Part shown: piece after piece, positions 9,736 through 21,061 of the stretch
Numbering within the stretch: the first letter of the stretch is position 1
Layout: each line of letters opens with the position of its first letter
NCBI GenBank assembly: GCA_947568835.1
Contig: OX387607.1
Location: 13,841,701-13,905,700 of the forward strand
DNA from: Protonemura montana
Lineage: Eukaryota; Arthropoda; Insecta; Plecoptera; Nemouridae
Reading direction: 5' to 3'
Length of the DNA stretch: 64,000 nucleotides
Position numbers and translations under genes: made by a program
Notes under the pieces: model-generated
Told to the model about the DNA's origin: nothing
Databases searched by the model: none
What the model saw: the letters and a program-made list of their open reading frames with translations, nothing else

Positions 9736-11275
9736 GACACGGCCCCAAAGACGCTGGCGGTGACCACGCCGGTAGCGGTGCCATCGAGGGGCAAGAAGGA
9801 GCAGAGGGTCGCCAGTTCGTATCCCGGCACTAGCAGTTGGAGGTGATGGAGACGAGGCAAGATGAAGACGTCTTGTCTCTCGACGCCTGGGAACGGGTGA
9901 ACTTCGTGGCTAGCTGAGGACGGGGACGACCAAAGACGAGGTTGAGGGTGTGGGACTTTGGCCACAGAGTTCGCCATGTGGATTAGACGGGTCGTTCAGT
10001 TCAGTTGTTGAACAGGTTGTTCGAGTGAGTAAAAAACTAATTGAATGAATCTATATTATTATTATTATTTAAAATTCCATCGAAATGATGACATAATATA
10101 TGATGATAAAATATACATTAGCTAGATTATAAAAATCTTATTCTATTGAGCCATTTAAATATATCGACAATGGACATCTAAAATACGGCAGCAATTTGAA
10201 GGTGGAGTCACTGTGATACATAATCAGATATTAAGAAATACTATTTTAATCCAAATGGAATGAAATTAAATTATTCTAGGGTACCTAGCTTTTCTTTCGT
10301 AGGATTTATTTTAATTTGAATTGGCTTGGTAAATACTTGCTTAAGTAGGTAACATTGATTGATAAGATCGGATAGAAGGCTAATGGAGGAAAGAACGAAA
10401 TAGATATATATATTACAGTAAGTTATGATATTAGTCAAAATATATAGAAACCAATATGTTATGTGGATTCATGCGTTGTCTCGTAGATAATTGGGCTTAT
10501 TTACCTGTCGTATCATCAGATAAAAATGACACCAAAAAATATCTTGATGGGATTTGTTTTAAAATTTATCGACTGTGATTTGTTAAAACGTTTACAAGTG
10601 CTTTATTGGCAGAAAAGTGAGGTTGTCTGCCAAATAGTTATAACATGCGAATAGGTGTCACACACACACATAGCATATACACATTCCAAAACTTGCAAAG
10701 AAGGTGGCGAACGTTCTTCCAACGTTCTTGCCACGGTGAGAGATTGGCCACATAATGAACAAGCATAGAACAGAAAATCTACATTAATCATGATGTATTA
10801 CCATGATGTATTACCTTCCTAAAACACGTAGACCTATAGTAGAAAGTAGAAACACTACCCCTTTCTACATTATGAAATCCTGGTTCCTGCTAATTTAAGT
10901 ATATATAGAAAACAAATGTTGACAACTTGAATATCTATATATACACACAAGTAAACTGAAATCAAAATAATTGAAATGTATTTACATTTGAAACTGAGAT
11001 TCGTAATGATCGTGTAGTGCAATTGGAGGGAGCGCTAGATTTTCAAAGTATTATCAAAACCAAAACGAAAAACTCGACACAGGATCTAAAGTTTATGCCA
11101 CTATTTTCTGGCTCTTTATTTATTGATTAGTTTGTAATTAGCATCTTTCATTGCAAAGTAAAACAAAAATCAAAAGATTCTTTTTGTACTGTTTACTAAA
11201 GAAATTATACTTTGTATCAAGCATAATTATCACAAATATACTTGTACAAATAAAAATCTACAGTTTCAGCAGAAT
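9736..11275 (+). other. Probable long AU-rich 3' UTR of the serine-rich gene
   Basis: AT-rich sequence without a plausible ORF follows the stop codon. ATTTA pentamers recur (for example near 10063, 10155, 10308, 10500 and 11116-11125), a hallmark of unstable mRNAs. The first well-placed AATAAA is at 11249-11254. Where the transcript truly ends cannot be read from sequence. Confidence 0.4.
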
Positions 11276-11771
11276 TTCGCTATATTTTCTTATTTTTATA
11301 ACCCTGGCGATTCCTGAACCAAAGTCCTGATCACAGCAATCTCCCAGCTAGTAGCTACAACCCGAGGAACATTCTAGAATGACAATCAGCACGCCTTCAA
11401 GAGGAACATCACGGATTACTCAAGTCATTGACGGCCCATGACGTAGCATTACGTCGAGACGGTGATAGTGAGAAAGCAGATCTTGCTAGCTTTGAATGAA
11501 AGGAAGTCCTTCGGCCAACATCTACAGCAGAGAAAGACAGATGCAGCCACGCCCTACAAGCAATCTCGCGTGTACCAAACGTGATTTATTTGCGTCGACT
11601 CGGTCTATAAATATCATAATTAAAAAATCCCATGACAAGAAATGGCAATGCCCTCAGACACCACCATACACGATACGTACAATGTAGAATGCGTGTGTAA
11701 TGTTAAGCCAGACCCCACCGACCAGTTAACCATCGTGTAATGCAAGCCATGCCGCCTTGATGGCTGTTTGC

Positions 11772-11860
11772 GGTCACGTGGTTTGACGTGTACGTCACAT
11801 GACCCGGTTTCGCCGAGTGGAAATTTCCACTCGGTCTTGCTTGAGGTATGGGCCAATGGC
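11772..11860. promoter_or_regulatory. Cluster of palindromic regulatory motifs (E-box, CRE-like, kappaB-like, CCAAT)
   Basis: A CACGTG E-box lies at 11775-11780. TGACGTGTACGTCA (11784-11797) is two CRE half-sites in mirror order. Together they sit in an imperfect palindrome at 11772-11804. A perfect 22-bp palindrome at 11813-11834 is centred on GGAAATTTCC, a Rel/NF-kappaB-type consensus. A CCAAT box lies at 11853-11857. No ORF follows on either side, so this is a candidate enhancer or promoter of a non-coding transcript. Confidence 0.5.
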
Positions 11861-12188
11861 GAGAAGGCATCGAGAGGCGCGACAACCCACCCACAGAGCG
11901 GCGACGGCGGGTTACGATCGATAGTTAGGAGGAATGAAACCTGTGCTTTCCGCAAAGGAGCGGGAAATTGTTAGAAAAGACGAGCATGTTTGGTTCATTT
12001 AAAGAAAGGAATTTTAGTTATGTCATAAGTGTGGGAATTTTCATTTCGCATGAATATGCTTGATGGAATTTCGGTCAAAACAGAAAAGCGCGGTTTGAAA
12101 GAAGAATTTCCGAAAATTCGATCGATGCTTTAGATGTGTTAGACTGGCGGCCTGTGCTCTAAGCCAAGCAACGAATAATAGATAGATT

Positions 12189-12331
12189 GTTGTAGTGAGT
12201 ATCGGACTTGCTCTGTTGAGATTGACAGTTCTGAAGATGTCGGCGCCAACGCCGACGAAACGTCGACTTTTTAGGTCCTTTTTAGGACGACAAGTCAATC
12301 TCAACAGAGCAAGTCCGATACTCACCACAAC
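12189..12331. mobile_element. Hairpin with 38-bp inverted repeats and a hammerhead-like core
   Basis: Arms at 12189-12226 and 12294-12331 are reverse complements with one mismatch. The interior contains CTGAAGA (12231-12237), a perfect 7-bp stem GTCGGCG/CGCCGAC with a CCAA loop (12239-12256), then GAAAC and GTC (12257-12263). A further hairpin, GTCCT/AGGAC, lies near 12275-12289. Penelope-like retroelements are known to carry minimal hammerhead motifs of this type, so I infer a fragment of such an element. No reverse transcriptase is visible nearby. Confidence 0.6.
12231..12263 (+). ncRNA. Hammerhead-ribozyme-like motif
   Basis: The order CUGANGA, stem II, GAAA, then ACGUC fits the conserved hammerhead core, with a possible 4-bp stem I (GTT-type bases before CTGAAGA pairing with GACT after the GTC) and a tiny ACGU stem III as in dimeric hammerheads. 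One extra unpaired U (12238) sits between CUGAAGA and stem II, so activity is uncertain. Confidence 0.45.
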
Positions 12332-12366
12332 ATTCACCCACGGCTCTGAAGCACTTCACCAAGCCA

Positions 12367-12475
12367 ATAGATAGATTGTTTTATTACTGTAACACTACCT
12401 CTCTAAAAAAAAGTGTCCTCAATCGGGGATTTGAACCCCGGTCTTCACCTTACACCAATAAGCAGATGAGAAAAT
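12367..12475 (-). mobile_element. tRNA-derived repeat, copy 1 (partial)
   Basis: Shares with the 22.4-kb and 35.6-kb copies the order TTATTA..AACACTACC, TCTAAAAAA, then a B-box-like region (GGGGTTCAAATCCCCG on the minus strand) and a CTTCACC block. The A-box half has diverged or is lost. Confidence 0.5.
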
Positions 12476-14422
12476 TCACCTCAACCCTTTATTCTGGATC
12501 GATTTTTTTCAAGAAAACTTCAAAGAAAATTCCCTACGGAATTCCTGAGAAATTTCACATGGGATTTTGTACCACTTTTTGTATTAGTTTGGACAACAAC
12601 AGCATCCCATTAGGGGGGCGTTTGTGTACCAAGGTTTGTGATGGTTCCTGGTGCCGATGGGTGCCCCCTGCTAGGAGTGGTTAGAAGAGCTAAAGATTTC
12701 TGTCATGGGAATACTTGGCATTTTATAACTTAGGAAAAACTGCATTGATTTGGTAAAAGAGACTTTTCTTCGTGAGTCCGAGTCGCCATGAAAAGAAAAA
12801 CCCCGCCGGGAAATGGAAAAGTTTTGTGGACAATTGGATGCGCTTGAAGGGAAATATCAATATGTGATTCAGCAATATGGAAAAAATTCCTTTTTTTACT
12901 TCGGAAGAAAAGTTTTTTTTTGGAACCAATTGCATTTCCTTGTCATACCTTCTCGAATAAAAACGGAAAACTCTGGCAAGTGTCACACCACTTCAGTTAT
13001 GATCTGCGGCGACTCTTGTTTTGAGTGGAGAAAGCTTGAACGTTCGGGGTTCATCGATACGAATTTAACTATCTAAAAAAAAGTCATGTTCATCAAACAT
13101 AGTCATTTCCCGCTCGATATCCATAGCAGAATCACAGCCCGTACTTCCCTGTCCACGAGGCAATCCGTGACTCCACTCCATCGTCAATATCACGCAACCG
13201 TTAATCAAATCAATAACTTAATTTCATTTTTATTGCTTTTACATAAAAACTGGTTTGCGTTTGAAAATTTCGGTTCGCCATAAAAATATACGTTCTACAT
13301 TTGGTATGCCGATATAGACGAGGCTGCCAAATGATTGGCGTATTGGGAAAGAAGCCCTAGAAAAGACTACGGCAAAGACCTTAGTATTCAAAATCTAGAT
13401 CCATCAAAGCCTAGCCCGAGGAGTAAAAAAAAACAGACGTTCAATTATCGACGAAGCGATTGAATTAGTAATGTATCTCGTGTGCTTATTTTGCGAGTAG
13501 AGACAAAGAACGGGAGTATGATGTCCCTATCTTCCAGTTTATGCCTTCAATGACGTACATCCAGTGATCCCAGGGATAAAAATTGCAAATACACCACGTG
13601 AGTACCTGCCTCCAAGAAGGCTCAAGAAGATTAGATTACATGATAGTAACTCCTAGAAAATGTCATGTCCACACATTCCTAACGACCTGTTACGGCTTCA
13701 TCATTATCTTCATGGCTAATAAACACTTCACAATGGAAAGTAATTACAGTTAAGTGGATGCAGTTTTGCTAATTGTCGTGTTTACCAGAAATTATATTAT
13801 TTGAGGAATGTGAAAGTGCACGGGTATTCCCCAGTAATTAATCAAATATCTGTATCTTAGTACTTTGGACCTGAACAAAAACCCGGCTTGCTTAGTCACT
13901 GTAATCTGCAATCAATATTGAAACGAGCTCACAGGTAAATTAATTGAAATCGCACCAACTCACATGTTCCGTACTGCGAACCAGTTTAACCACAGGTTTA
14001 ACCGTATACCGTGCCAAATTTCAGAAAGGTTTCCTTGCTTTTTGTAATGAGAACGATGCAGCCATTTGCATATCAACGGAAATGATGTGCATTTCCACCA
14101 TAGCGGCCGACTTCCATAACGATTTTCTATAAATAGCAGCGTATTATCGTGTTGCTGTCTTCTGGGCACGTGCAGGTATCTCGGCACGTAGACGCACGTA
14201 GTTTTCAGATGTCTGTCAGACGACTGGAATTCAATAACACTCCTTAAAATTGCTTGCTTTGCAGTTCTTTGATCGGACATTGGACAACACAGTTTATAAA
14301 TACAGAGTCACGTGTGCTGAGGGCAGGGACACATACCTGCTTAATTACACTTTTGTTTGTTGCTTACTTTGGCGGCTAAAAATAACAGTAATGGTGATTG
14401 GTGAATGGTTTGATTGCAATAT
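12476..14422. other. Intergenic, no supported feature
   Basis: I see only short uncoordinated reading frames and no family-like protein, RNA gene or clear repeat structure in this stretch. Confidence 0.5.
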
Positions 14423-14763
14423 GTTTGATATGCCATGGATATGCTGAGATCGCCTGGCAGAGCTTCTCAATTCTGCTATCTTATGTTACCACGGGTATAT
14501 CATGGCCCAGCATAGGAGGTTCAATGGTAGATTCAACGTTTGATAGCCATGGAGATGCTGAGATCGCCTGGCAGAGCTTCTCAATTCTGCTATCTTATGT
14601 TACCACGGGTATATCATGGTCTAGCATAGGAGGTTCAATGGTAGATTCAACGTTTGATAGCCATGGAGATGCTGAGATCGCCTGGCAGAGCTTCTCAATT
14701 CTGCTATCTTATGTTACCACGGGTATATCATGACCTAGCATAGGAGGTTCAATGGTAGATTCT
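14423..14763. repeat. 114-bp tandem repeat (satellite), about three copies
   Basis: GCTGAGATCGCCTGGCAGAG recurs at 14443, 14557 and 14671, a period of exactly 114 bp, and copies are nearly identical. The unit is a multiple of three, so one frame stays open across the array (111 codons), but it has no independent coding evidence. Single diverged monomers of the same unit occur on the opposite strand near 24798-24860 and 26451-26490. Confidence 0.92.
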
Positions 14764-15965
14764 ATCTACATTTATCTTCCGAAACTTCTCTGTAGGCAAC
14801 AAATTATTTTGTAACATCAACGGTAAGTTGTGTCTATGGAAATACATTGAAGTTAGTTTGAAGTGAAGTTTACCGATCTGGAAGCTTCTAGAAGGGTTTC
14901 CAGTAATACGACCCGGCGTCAGCGATATCGCTGATAGCGCTCGTCGGCGCCAAGCCTTTATCGGGTCCTGATAAGAAGCAAATGCACTCGTCGGTCGACG
15001 AGGCCGCTACATTACAATTTGATAATTTATGGCTTAGATATTGAAAAAATAAATAAAACGATGAAGCTTTACAGTGAATAAATAAATACAGAGGAAAAAT
15101 ATGTGGTCGCGTTTAATTGTTCTCGACTTCTTAACTTGAAAAGTACACATTTTATCCCGTTTTTAACATCGTATAAAGGTTCAGGTGTGCCTGCTCGTAA
15201 AATAAGCCCGGTAATAAGCTCTTCCGTTGCACGTGCTACAATTGCATGCACGTGTAGGTTGGTAATCTGCATGTGTCCTTCAAGTTTCACGGTCTGTTAA
15301 AAACTTCACTGGAGTACATCTTCTGAGAATGTATGAGCTCGTCAAGTTCAAAAGTACACGTTTCGCCAATGATTCCAGTTCGATTCCTGGCGATAATTTT
15401 CTGATAATAATAATTTTCAGCTGCTGAAAGGAATGTTGCCTAATCTCAAGGCCGCCAAAATGACCTTGAACCAAAAGAAAATTATCCGTGTTTTTTAAAC
15501 TGTTTGACCTTCACCCTCTTCAATACTTCATTTAGCCGTTTCAATCAAATATTTTGAAGCTTCATTTTTTTGGCACCAACAATATCTTAATGGTCCTTGA
15601 GCCCCACGAAGGCTGAATGATTTCCCAGAACTGTTTTATAAAGGGAAATATTTTGACAACAGAAATATCACCATCACTACTTGAGCCAAAAGACTCCAAT
15701 CACGTAGGTCCGTACCATAGCGAATACAAGTTGGGTCCTGAATTGTCTCTCAAATTTTGAACACATTTTAATGTTTTCGCTAATGGAGATTAGTTTAAAA
15801 TTAGTTGGTTAGATAGTTGAAGTAATTATCACTGCGACTTAAATAACAAAATGCAGTGAAATAGAAATGTTTGACAGCTAGAGCTGAACTACAGACTAGA
15901 AGAATTTGGTAAAACTGTATAGCACACATCACCACCAACGCCTCCACTGCACTAAAAGAAAATTT
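14764..15965. other. Intergenic, no supported feature
   Basis: AT-rich. A lone B-box-like CCAGTTCGATTCCTGG occurs near 15374-15389, perhaps a worn tRNA-derived SINE head, without a convincing A box. Confidence 0.4.
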
Positions 15966-15979
15966 AAAAATAAACTTCC

Positions 15980-16090
15980 AGGCGGATATTTTCCGGCAGT
16001 CGAACCCAGACCTTTATAATAAATTAAGATTGGGGGTCTCGAACTCAAGCCTCCTACGTCGGGCGTCATCCGTCATGCCTTATTGAGCCA
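15980..16090 (-). mobile_element. Worn tRNA-derived sequence
   Basis: On the minus strand TGGCTCAATAAGG (A-box-like, near 16086) is followed about 45 nt later by GAGTTCGAGACC (B-box-like). A second B-box-like GGGTTCGACTG lies just beyond. The spacing suits a tRNA-derived SINE head, but stems are not convincing enough for a tRNA gene. Confidence 0.4.
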
Positions 16091-17049
16091 GCGTCGTTCT
16101 ATTTGCGTCGAGACGGCGTCGGTATTCTGGCAAATGCGAAGCTGCCAGAGCGCCGCGACGCCGGCGTGACGCGCGAAAACCCGTGATCGAGCGTCGGTAT
16201 GATGCGTACCTAATCAAATACTATGCTCTTCCCTGTGTTAAGATGTGCATGGCTTGGGCGCGTTTAGGCTTTTTGGGGTTTTTCGGGGGTTATTTTTGGG
16301 CTTAGTGTGGGCGTCGTTTGGTCTCCGTTTGATAGTTGTCCGAGCTTTTATTTGGATATTATGGTATTATAGTCAAGAGCGAAAGCAGAATATTTCTCAG
16401 TGGGTTTGTTCAGTTTTTCAGGGCCTCATCTATAGCAAAAGGGATGTCACCATGCCGCTTCACGTCGTATTTTGGAACCTCAAGAGCTCCAAAGATTGCG
16501 ATTGCCGCATCTCAACACCGAATATCATGAAGTTTCCCAAAACGAATCTGACTGCAGAGCAATTAAAGATCTAACCCAGAGGGCTGCTACAATGTCCAGA
16601 CCAAACGACCCGTTGTTTCGAAGTAATGGCTAGTGTTTTACGAGCTCACGCTTGGAGTGGACCCAATTCTCTGAATTGTAATGCTTGTAATACATTCACT
16701 TGCTTGGGCTAGAATTGCTATGATCGGTCAACCGTTAACTATAATGCCTCAGTTATGAGTGATGCCATTAGGAGTGCCAATTGAATGATATGAGTTCTAC
16801 GTTTTATGTTCCCTGCAGTTAAGAATTAATCGACTGTTATAGCTAGAATCGTTCTGAGCTTTTGGAGACAGCGTGCAAACAAGTTTTTGCACAGTTTCAA
16901 AATGCTTTTCAGGTTTAAATCAGTGCATTTTTGGTACAAGAGGGGGCTTGTTTCAATATATCTAGTCATGATTTTAAATTCGAATAAAAAAAAAAAAAAT
17001 GATACTAACGTATTTATTCGTGTATTTATTCTAGATGTAATTTTATTTG

Positions 17050-17482
17050 TATATGACAATCCCATGTTGTTCAAAAAAAATGAAGAGGTTCATGAACAGA
17101 ACACAAGACGGAAAGGGGAGCTGAGAAATAATAAATGTAAATTACAATTAAGTAGAAGAAATGTAATGCACTTGAGTGCCTTATTTTACAATGCAATGCC
17201 TTTGCGGCTTAGGAATTTAAATAAAAGCAGGGATATCTTTAAAAAAGAAGTAAAACACTATTTAATTATGCATTGCTTTTACACTATCGACGAATTTTTA
17301 AAGACAAAAGATTGTAAGTGCAAGGAATGCACATGAGTATTAGCACAGATTATCTGTGGTATTAGTTTTAAGATCTTGACAATTTTCAAAGCTTGTAACA
17401 CATTTTTTAATGATTTACGCAAGGGCATGTGCAGAAATATATACAATGAAATGTATTGTAATAAAATTAAAAAAAAAAAAAT
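17050..17482 (+). mobile_element. Non-LTR retrotransposon 3' end, fragment 1
   Basis: The frame ending at 17336 encodes the typical C-terminal tail of LINE ORF2-type proteins: HEQNTRRKGELR, then LSALFYNAMPLRLRNLNKS and FKKEVKHYLI. The spacing of a Tyr-Asn..Leu-Pro..Leu-Arg block before a Phe-Lys-Lys block is characteristic. A short 3' UTR, AATAAAATT and an A-rich end follow (about 17460-17482). Everything upstream (endonuclease, reverse transcriptase) is missing, as usual for 5'-truncated insertions. Confidence 0.65.
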
Positions 17483-17489
17483 AACTTTA

Positions 17490-18940
17490 GTTTTACGTTG
17501 GATGAGCGTAGCGAGCGAAGAGAATTGACTCAATTTGACAACCCGGGAAAAAAACTAAAAGTTTTGTTTGTGTGTGTTTGTTTGATATCTATACTTATAG
17601 GCGAAACGGCTGAACCGATTTTTATTACATTTTCAGGAGACGTTTGCAATTTTAGATCTGCGACGTTTTTGAAAAGAATCCGCAATTAGTGGTTTTCTTC
17701 TAAACGAAGACTTACGGCAATGTGCATCAATAATTTCTTCAAGAAACTCCAGAACTAATTGGTAATGGCTGAAATTACCAGTCGATATTCGGTTAAACAA
17801 TTCATTGTGTCGCTTGGCTCAGATTTTTGTAAAAAATAATCAAAAATTTAAACCAAAACCTGCTGTGACCTTTTTCGAAACTTCCGGCAATTGTTAACGA
17901 TGTCCAGTCGTCCACGGTGTCCTGCACATCTGCGGTGTCATCCATGCATGATGTCAGAACTTGCAGGCTAAATTGTCTCCAGTGAAAGTCAAAACGATTG
18001 CAACTTGCAGCCGACCAGTGGTACCATAAATTAAACAATTGCACCGCTGGTAAACGTGACGGGGTTGGCATCTGGTATCTATATGAGGACAACTTTCTGC
18101 GTCGTTTGCAGACACGTTTATAGTCTTGAATCCTCAGTGTACGTTGGAGTAATTGTTTTTCCAGGAAACTATAAATTTCCACGAAAAAGCTTTCTTGATG
18201 GCAATATCAATTGAATCCATACAACTGATTCGATTCCGCCATTGTGATTGAAATTCATTTAGGTCGTTGAAGAAATCGTCACCTAATGGGCTTCTGGAAT
18301 TGAAAAACAGCAACGTTCATGTCGTATAAGATTGCATTTATCGGCTGGTTCGACAGTTGAAAGTGAACGATAACAATATAAATGAAATACAATTACAAGA
18401 AAACGATAATGAAGTGTTTTACATAGTGAAAATATATTGATTTTAGCGTCAACAGAAATTGCGAGTGAAACCGAGCGTGAAGCTATAGCTTTATATTATT
18501 TATACAATGAAGTAAGCAGTCAATTTTAGATCAAACGTCAAATATTTGGTCGTCAACAACAGGAGGCCGTGTGTATTTTTAGCCCCATTGAAATTTAGCC
18601 CCAGACTGACTGACACGACCGTTTAGACGTCACATTCTTCAGCCTATTCAATGTCTATCGATGGCGCAGTATTGTTCGTAATCAAGTGTTTACTTTTTAC
18701 AGACATTTAAGGTTATGAGGTCGACCGGTGTTTATTCACGGCTGATCAAAAACCATTCCCCGGTTTGTTTACATTCGATTCGACCTTGTCACTTGGATAT
18801 AAATACATCTTTAGGCACATGATTGGTCCAAGAAAAGTGGGTGGGAGGCACGTTACAAGAAAGTTCAGTATCTTTTTTTATGTTTGGAAACAACCTACGT
18901 AAAAAGTTAACCTCAAGATAAAATTGCCTCGGCGTTCAAG
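17490..18940. other. Intergenic; possible repeat near 17.5-17.65 kb
   Basis: About 17500-17650 contains GAGCGTAGCGAGCGAAGAG and GGCTGAACCGATTTTTATTA, phrases that look repetitive in invertebrate DNA, but I cannot assign a family. The rest shows no supported feature. Confidence 0.3.
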
Positions 18941-19659
18941 ATTGACTCAGCGGAGTCAATAAAACGGTGTGCACGTCTCGTGAGATTCTATAGAGAAGTG
19001 CGCATCAGACTTTCGTTGTCCCGAGTTCGATTCCCCTTCGTCGCGCCCTCGGGCCTCCCGAAATGCTGCGTAGTTTCGCGTCTATGGCGCATTGCATGTA
19101 GTAATGCAGTACAGACGCTTGTTTGCAACCCTATGCTAACTGCTGCGTACAACCGAATAATTAGCGTCTTATTATCTGGTGTTTTAGTCCTTGGAAAAAG
19201 TAGGGTGAAAAAATATCACGTGATTCTCCATGATATACAGTGATAAACAAATATTTTCTGTTATGATTTTTAAAAACGGTCGCGAATCCTTCGGTGTACA
19301 TATTTGATTTCCTGACAAGAGCAGGCCGATCTGCGAAAATGGTCTTATGTGCCAAATGCGAACTGTCATTGAGTAAATATTATGTACAGAGGGCTATGGT
19401 TACTGTCAAACGTTCTGCAGCAGCACGAGGTAACGGTAGGTGCCACCCGATGGCTCGTGCGATCGGCATTTTTAACAAACCTCTGAAATTAAATCATTTC
19501 TATTCTTCATATATAGATGCTTGTATGATGTATATCACTATTCACTCGTTAAAATTAATTTAACGTAAACCAGTTTCAAATGTGAGTTATTTACAAGAAA
19601 TAACAATATGTAATTTCTTAATACTAGAATCGAGGGTGACTCTATTAGTAGATTCTTCA

Positions 19660-19715
19660 ATTTTTGTAGCGGTAAAGTAATCATTTGGCGGTTATTTTTC
19701 GCGAAGACAGGTTAT
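19660..19715. repeat. Fragment of the 3.2-kb foldback family
   Basis: GCGGTAAAGTAATC, TTTGGCGGTTATTTTT and GCGAAGACAGGTTA follow the same order as the partial arm at 3130-3180 in the ANAPC1 intron. Confidence 0.6.
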
Positions 19716-20248
19716 ATCTGTAGTAGGTACCTACGGTACCGTTTAGCACATGAGTCGAACTGCCAACCCGGAATGGTGTAATTGCTTCACAGTTGACACG
19801 GTTTTGGTTTGTGTATTCCATTTCCAACTGACCTTCAGTTGCATAAAGCATAACGATAAACGTATTTTATTCAAGTTCATTTATTTATAGCTACACATGT
19901 ATCTCCATGGGCTGGCCACCATCAGTCGACCTTGAGGCGGTCTATGGAGCGTTGCTTGACAGATGTCAGAATATGTCAGATCACAAATGACAGTCCTGAT
20001 CGAGGTGGACGATGAGTAAAAACTTGAAACAAAATAGGATATTTTTATTGTTTACAAACATAGGGAAGGAAGGATTATCAGCATTGTATCTAGGATGTGG
20101 TGGATCTATTTTGAGCTGATAAAAAAAAGTATCCTTCAAGAATAAAACGATAACTAAACTTTTTTTTTTAAACTGCCAACTTCGTCCAATATTCCTGAAT
20201 TTCTATTATTTGTCCGATCCCTGAATTGTGGTGTGTATCTCTTTCAAA

Positions 20249-20565
20249 ACCGAACGGTTTGGCGAGTTGGAAACACCGGTTCTCGTTAGATCACCGAAGT
20301 TAAGCAACACTGCGCTGAGTCAAGTATTGGATGGGTGACCATTATACACATGACCAGTTCTGTTCAGGAGAGATGTGTATTCTGGTGTTCTGGTCGACAG
20401 GAATAGGCAACGTGCAGGCACTAGGTTTATCCTCCTTCCTTTCAGACAAGGTTAGGTTAATTATCATCCTCATCATCACCCATACATTAACCAACGCCAT
20501 AATACCAATACAAGAAGTGCAGTTGTCAAAACAGTGCTTCGCCACTTCAACACAAATCAATGAAA
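20249..20565 (+). mobile_element. 5S rRNA-derived SINE, copy A (central part deleted)
   Basis: The 5' head (about 20249-20341) is a diverged 5S rRNA: CACCGGTTCTCGTTAGATCA, CCGAAGTTAAGCAACACTG and TATTGGATGGGTGACC are in 5S order and spacing. Just after the head, the conserved central domain present in copies B-E is missing, and the copy resumes in the 3' part (GACAGGAATAGGC, then the TCATCC-rich stretch and GTCAAAACAGTGC). The 3' boundary is approximate. Confidence 0.85.
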
Positions 20566-20848
20566 AGCTTTCTTTGAAAACCGTCTGTTCCCCTCAATTC
20601 TCTTTCATGTCTTCAATGCCAATCACCGAATTCAACTTCAATCGACTGAGCAACTCTTTTACGGAAAACAGTTCAAGTTCACGCGCTGTGGCGTCGTTCC
20701 TATCGTCGTATCGATTCCAGCGTCGCGACGTCATTCCGCGTCGCACCCGATAACGCTCGACGCTCGACGTCGTGAGATAATGACAGCAGACGGCCGTCGT
20801 AACTGATATTACGACTCTTTAGCGCTTGGCAGGCGTCGCATTACCTGG

Positions 20849-21060
20849 ATGGAGGTCAATCCTTTAGCCACGTACGACGACGTCAATGCTGTTAAAAGGA
20901 TTCGCTCAGATTTGCAGGTCTATTCGAATTCGAAGCTCAAGACAATCACTCCACATCGAAATTTTCAATCCGAATACTTTCTCCCGGTGAGCCTCTTGCT
21001 CCGAAAATTTCAAATTTTTCAAATTTTAATCCTTGATCTTTGTTAGATTATAAGACAAAA
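20849..21060. other. Spacer between SINE copies A and B
   Basis: About 20570-21060 is moderately GC-rich around 20690-20860 (several GTCGCGACG-like palindromic bits) with no supported gene. Confidence 0.3.
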
Positions 21061-21061
21061 A

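Noticed and set aside
9351..9977. 208-codon minus-strand frame opposite the serine-rich gene
   Set aside because: It is longer, but the plus-strand frame has the promoter, Kozak context and typical Ser-rich codon pattern; the minus frame is its antisense shadow.
14398..14733. 111-codon repeat protein frame over the 114-bp satellite
   Set aside because: The frame is open only because the repeat unit is divisible by three and lacks stops; there is no start context or flanking coding signal.
17500..17650. Helitron or other DNA-transposon end
   Set aside because: The phrases look repetitive but I see no terminal hairpin, CTRR end or helicase sequence to support a call.
20249..20345. A genuine 5S rRNA gene
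   Set aside because: Only about the first 93 bases resemble 5S, with substitutions, the 3' part of 5S is absent, and the same head is joined to a SINE body in other copies.
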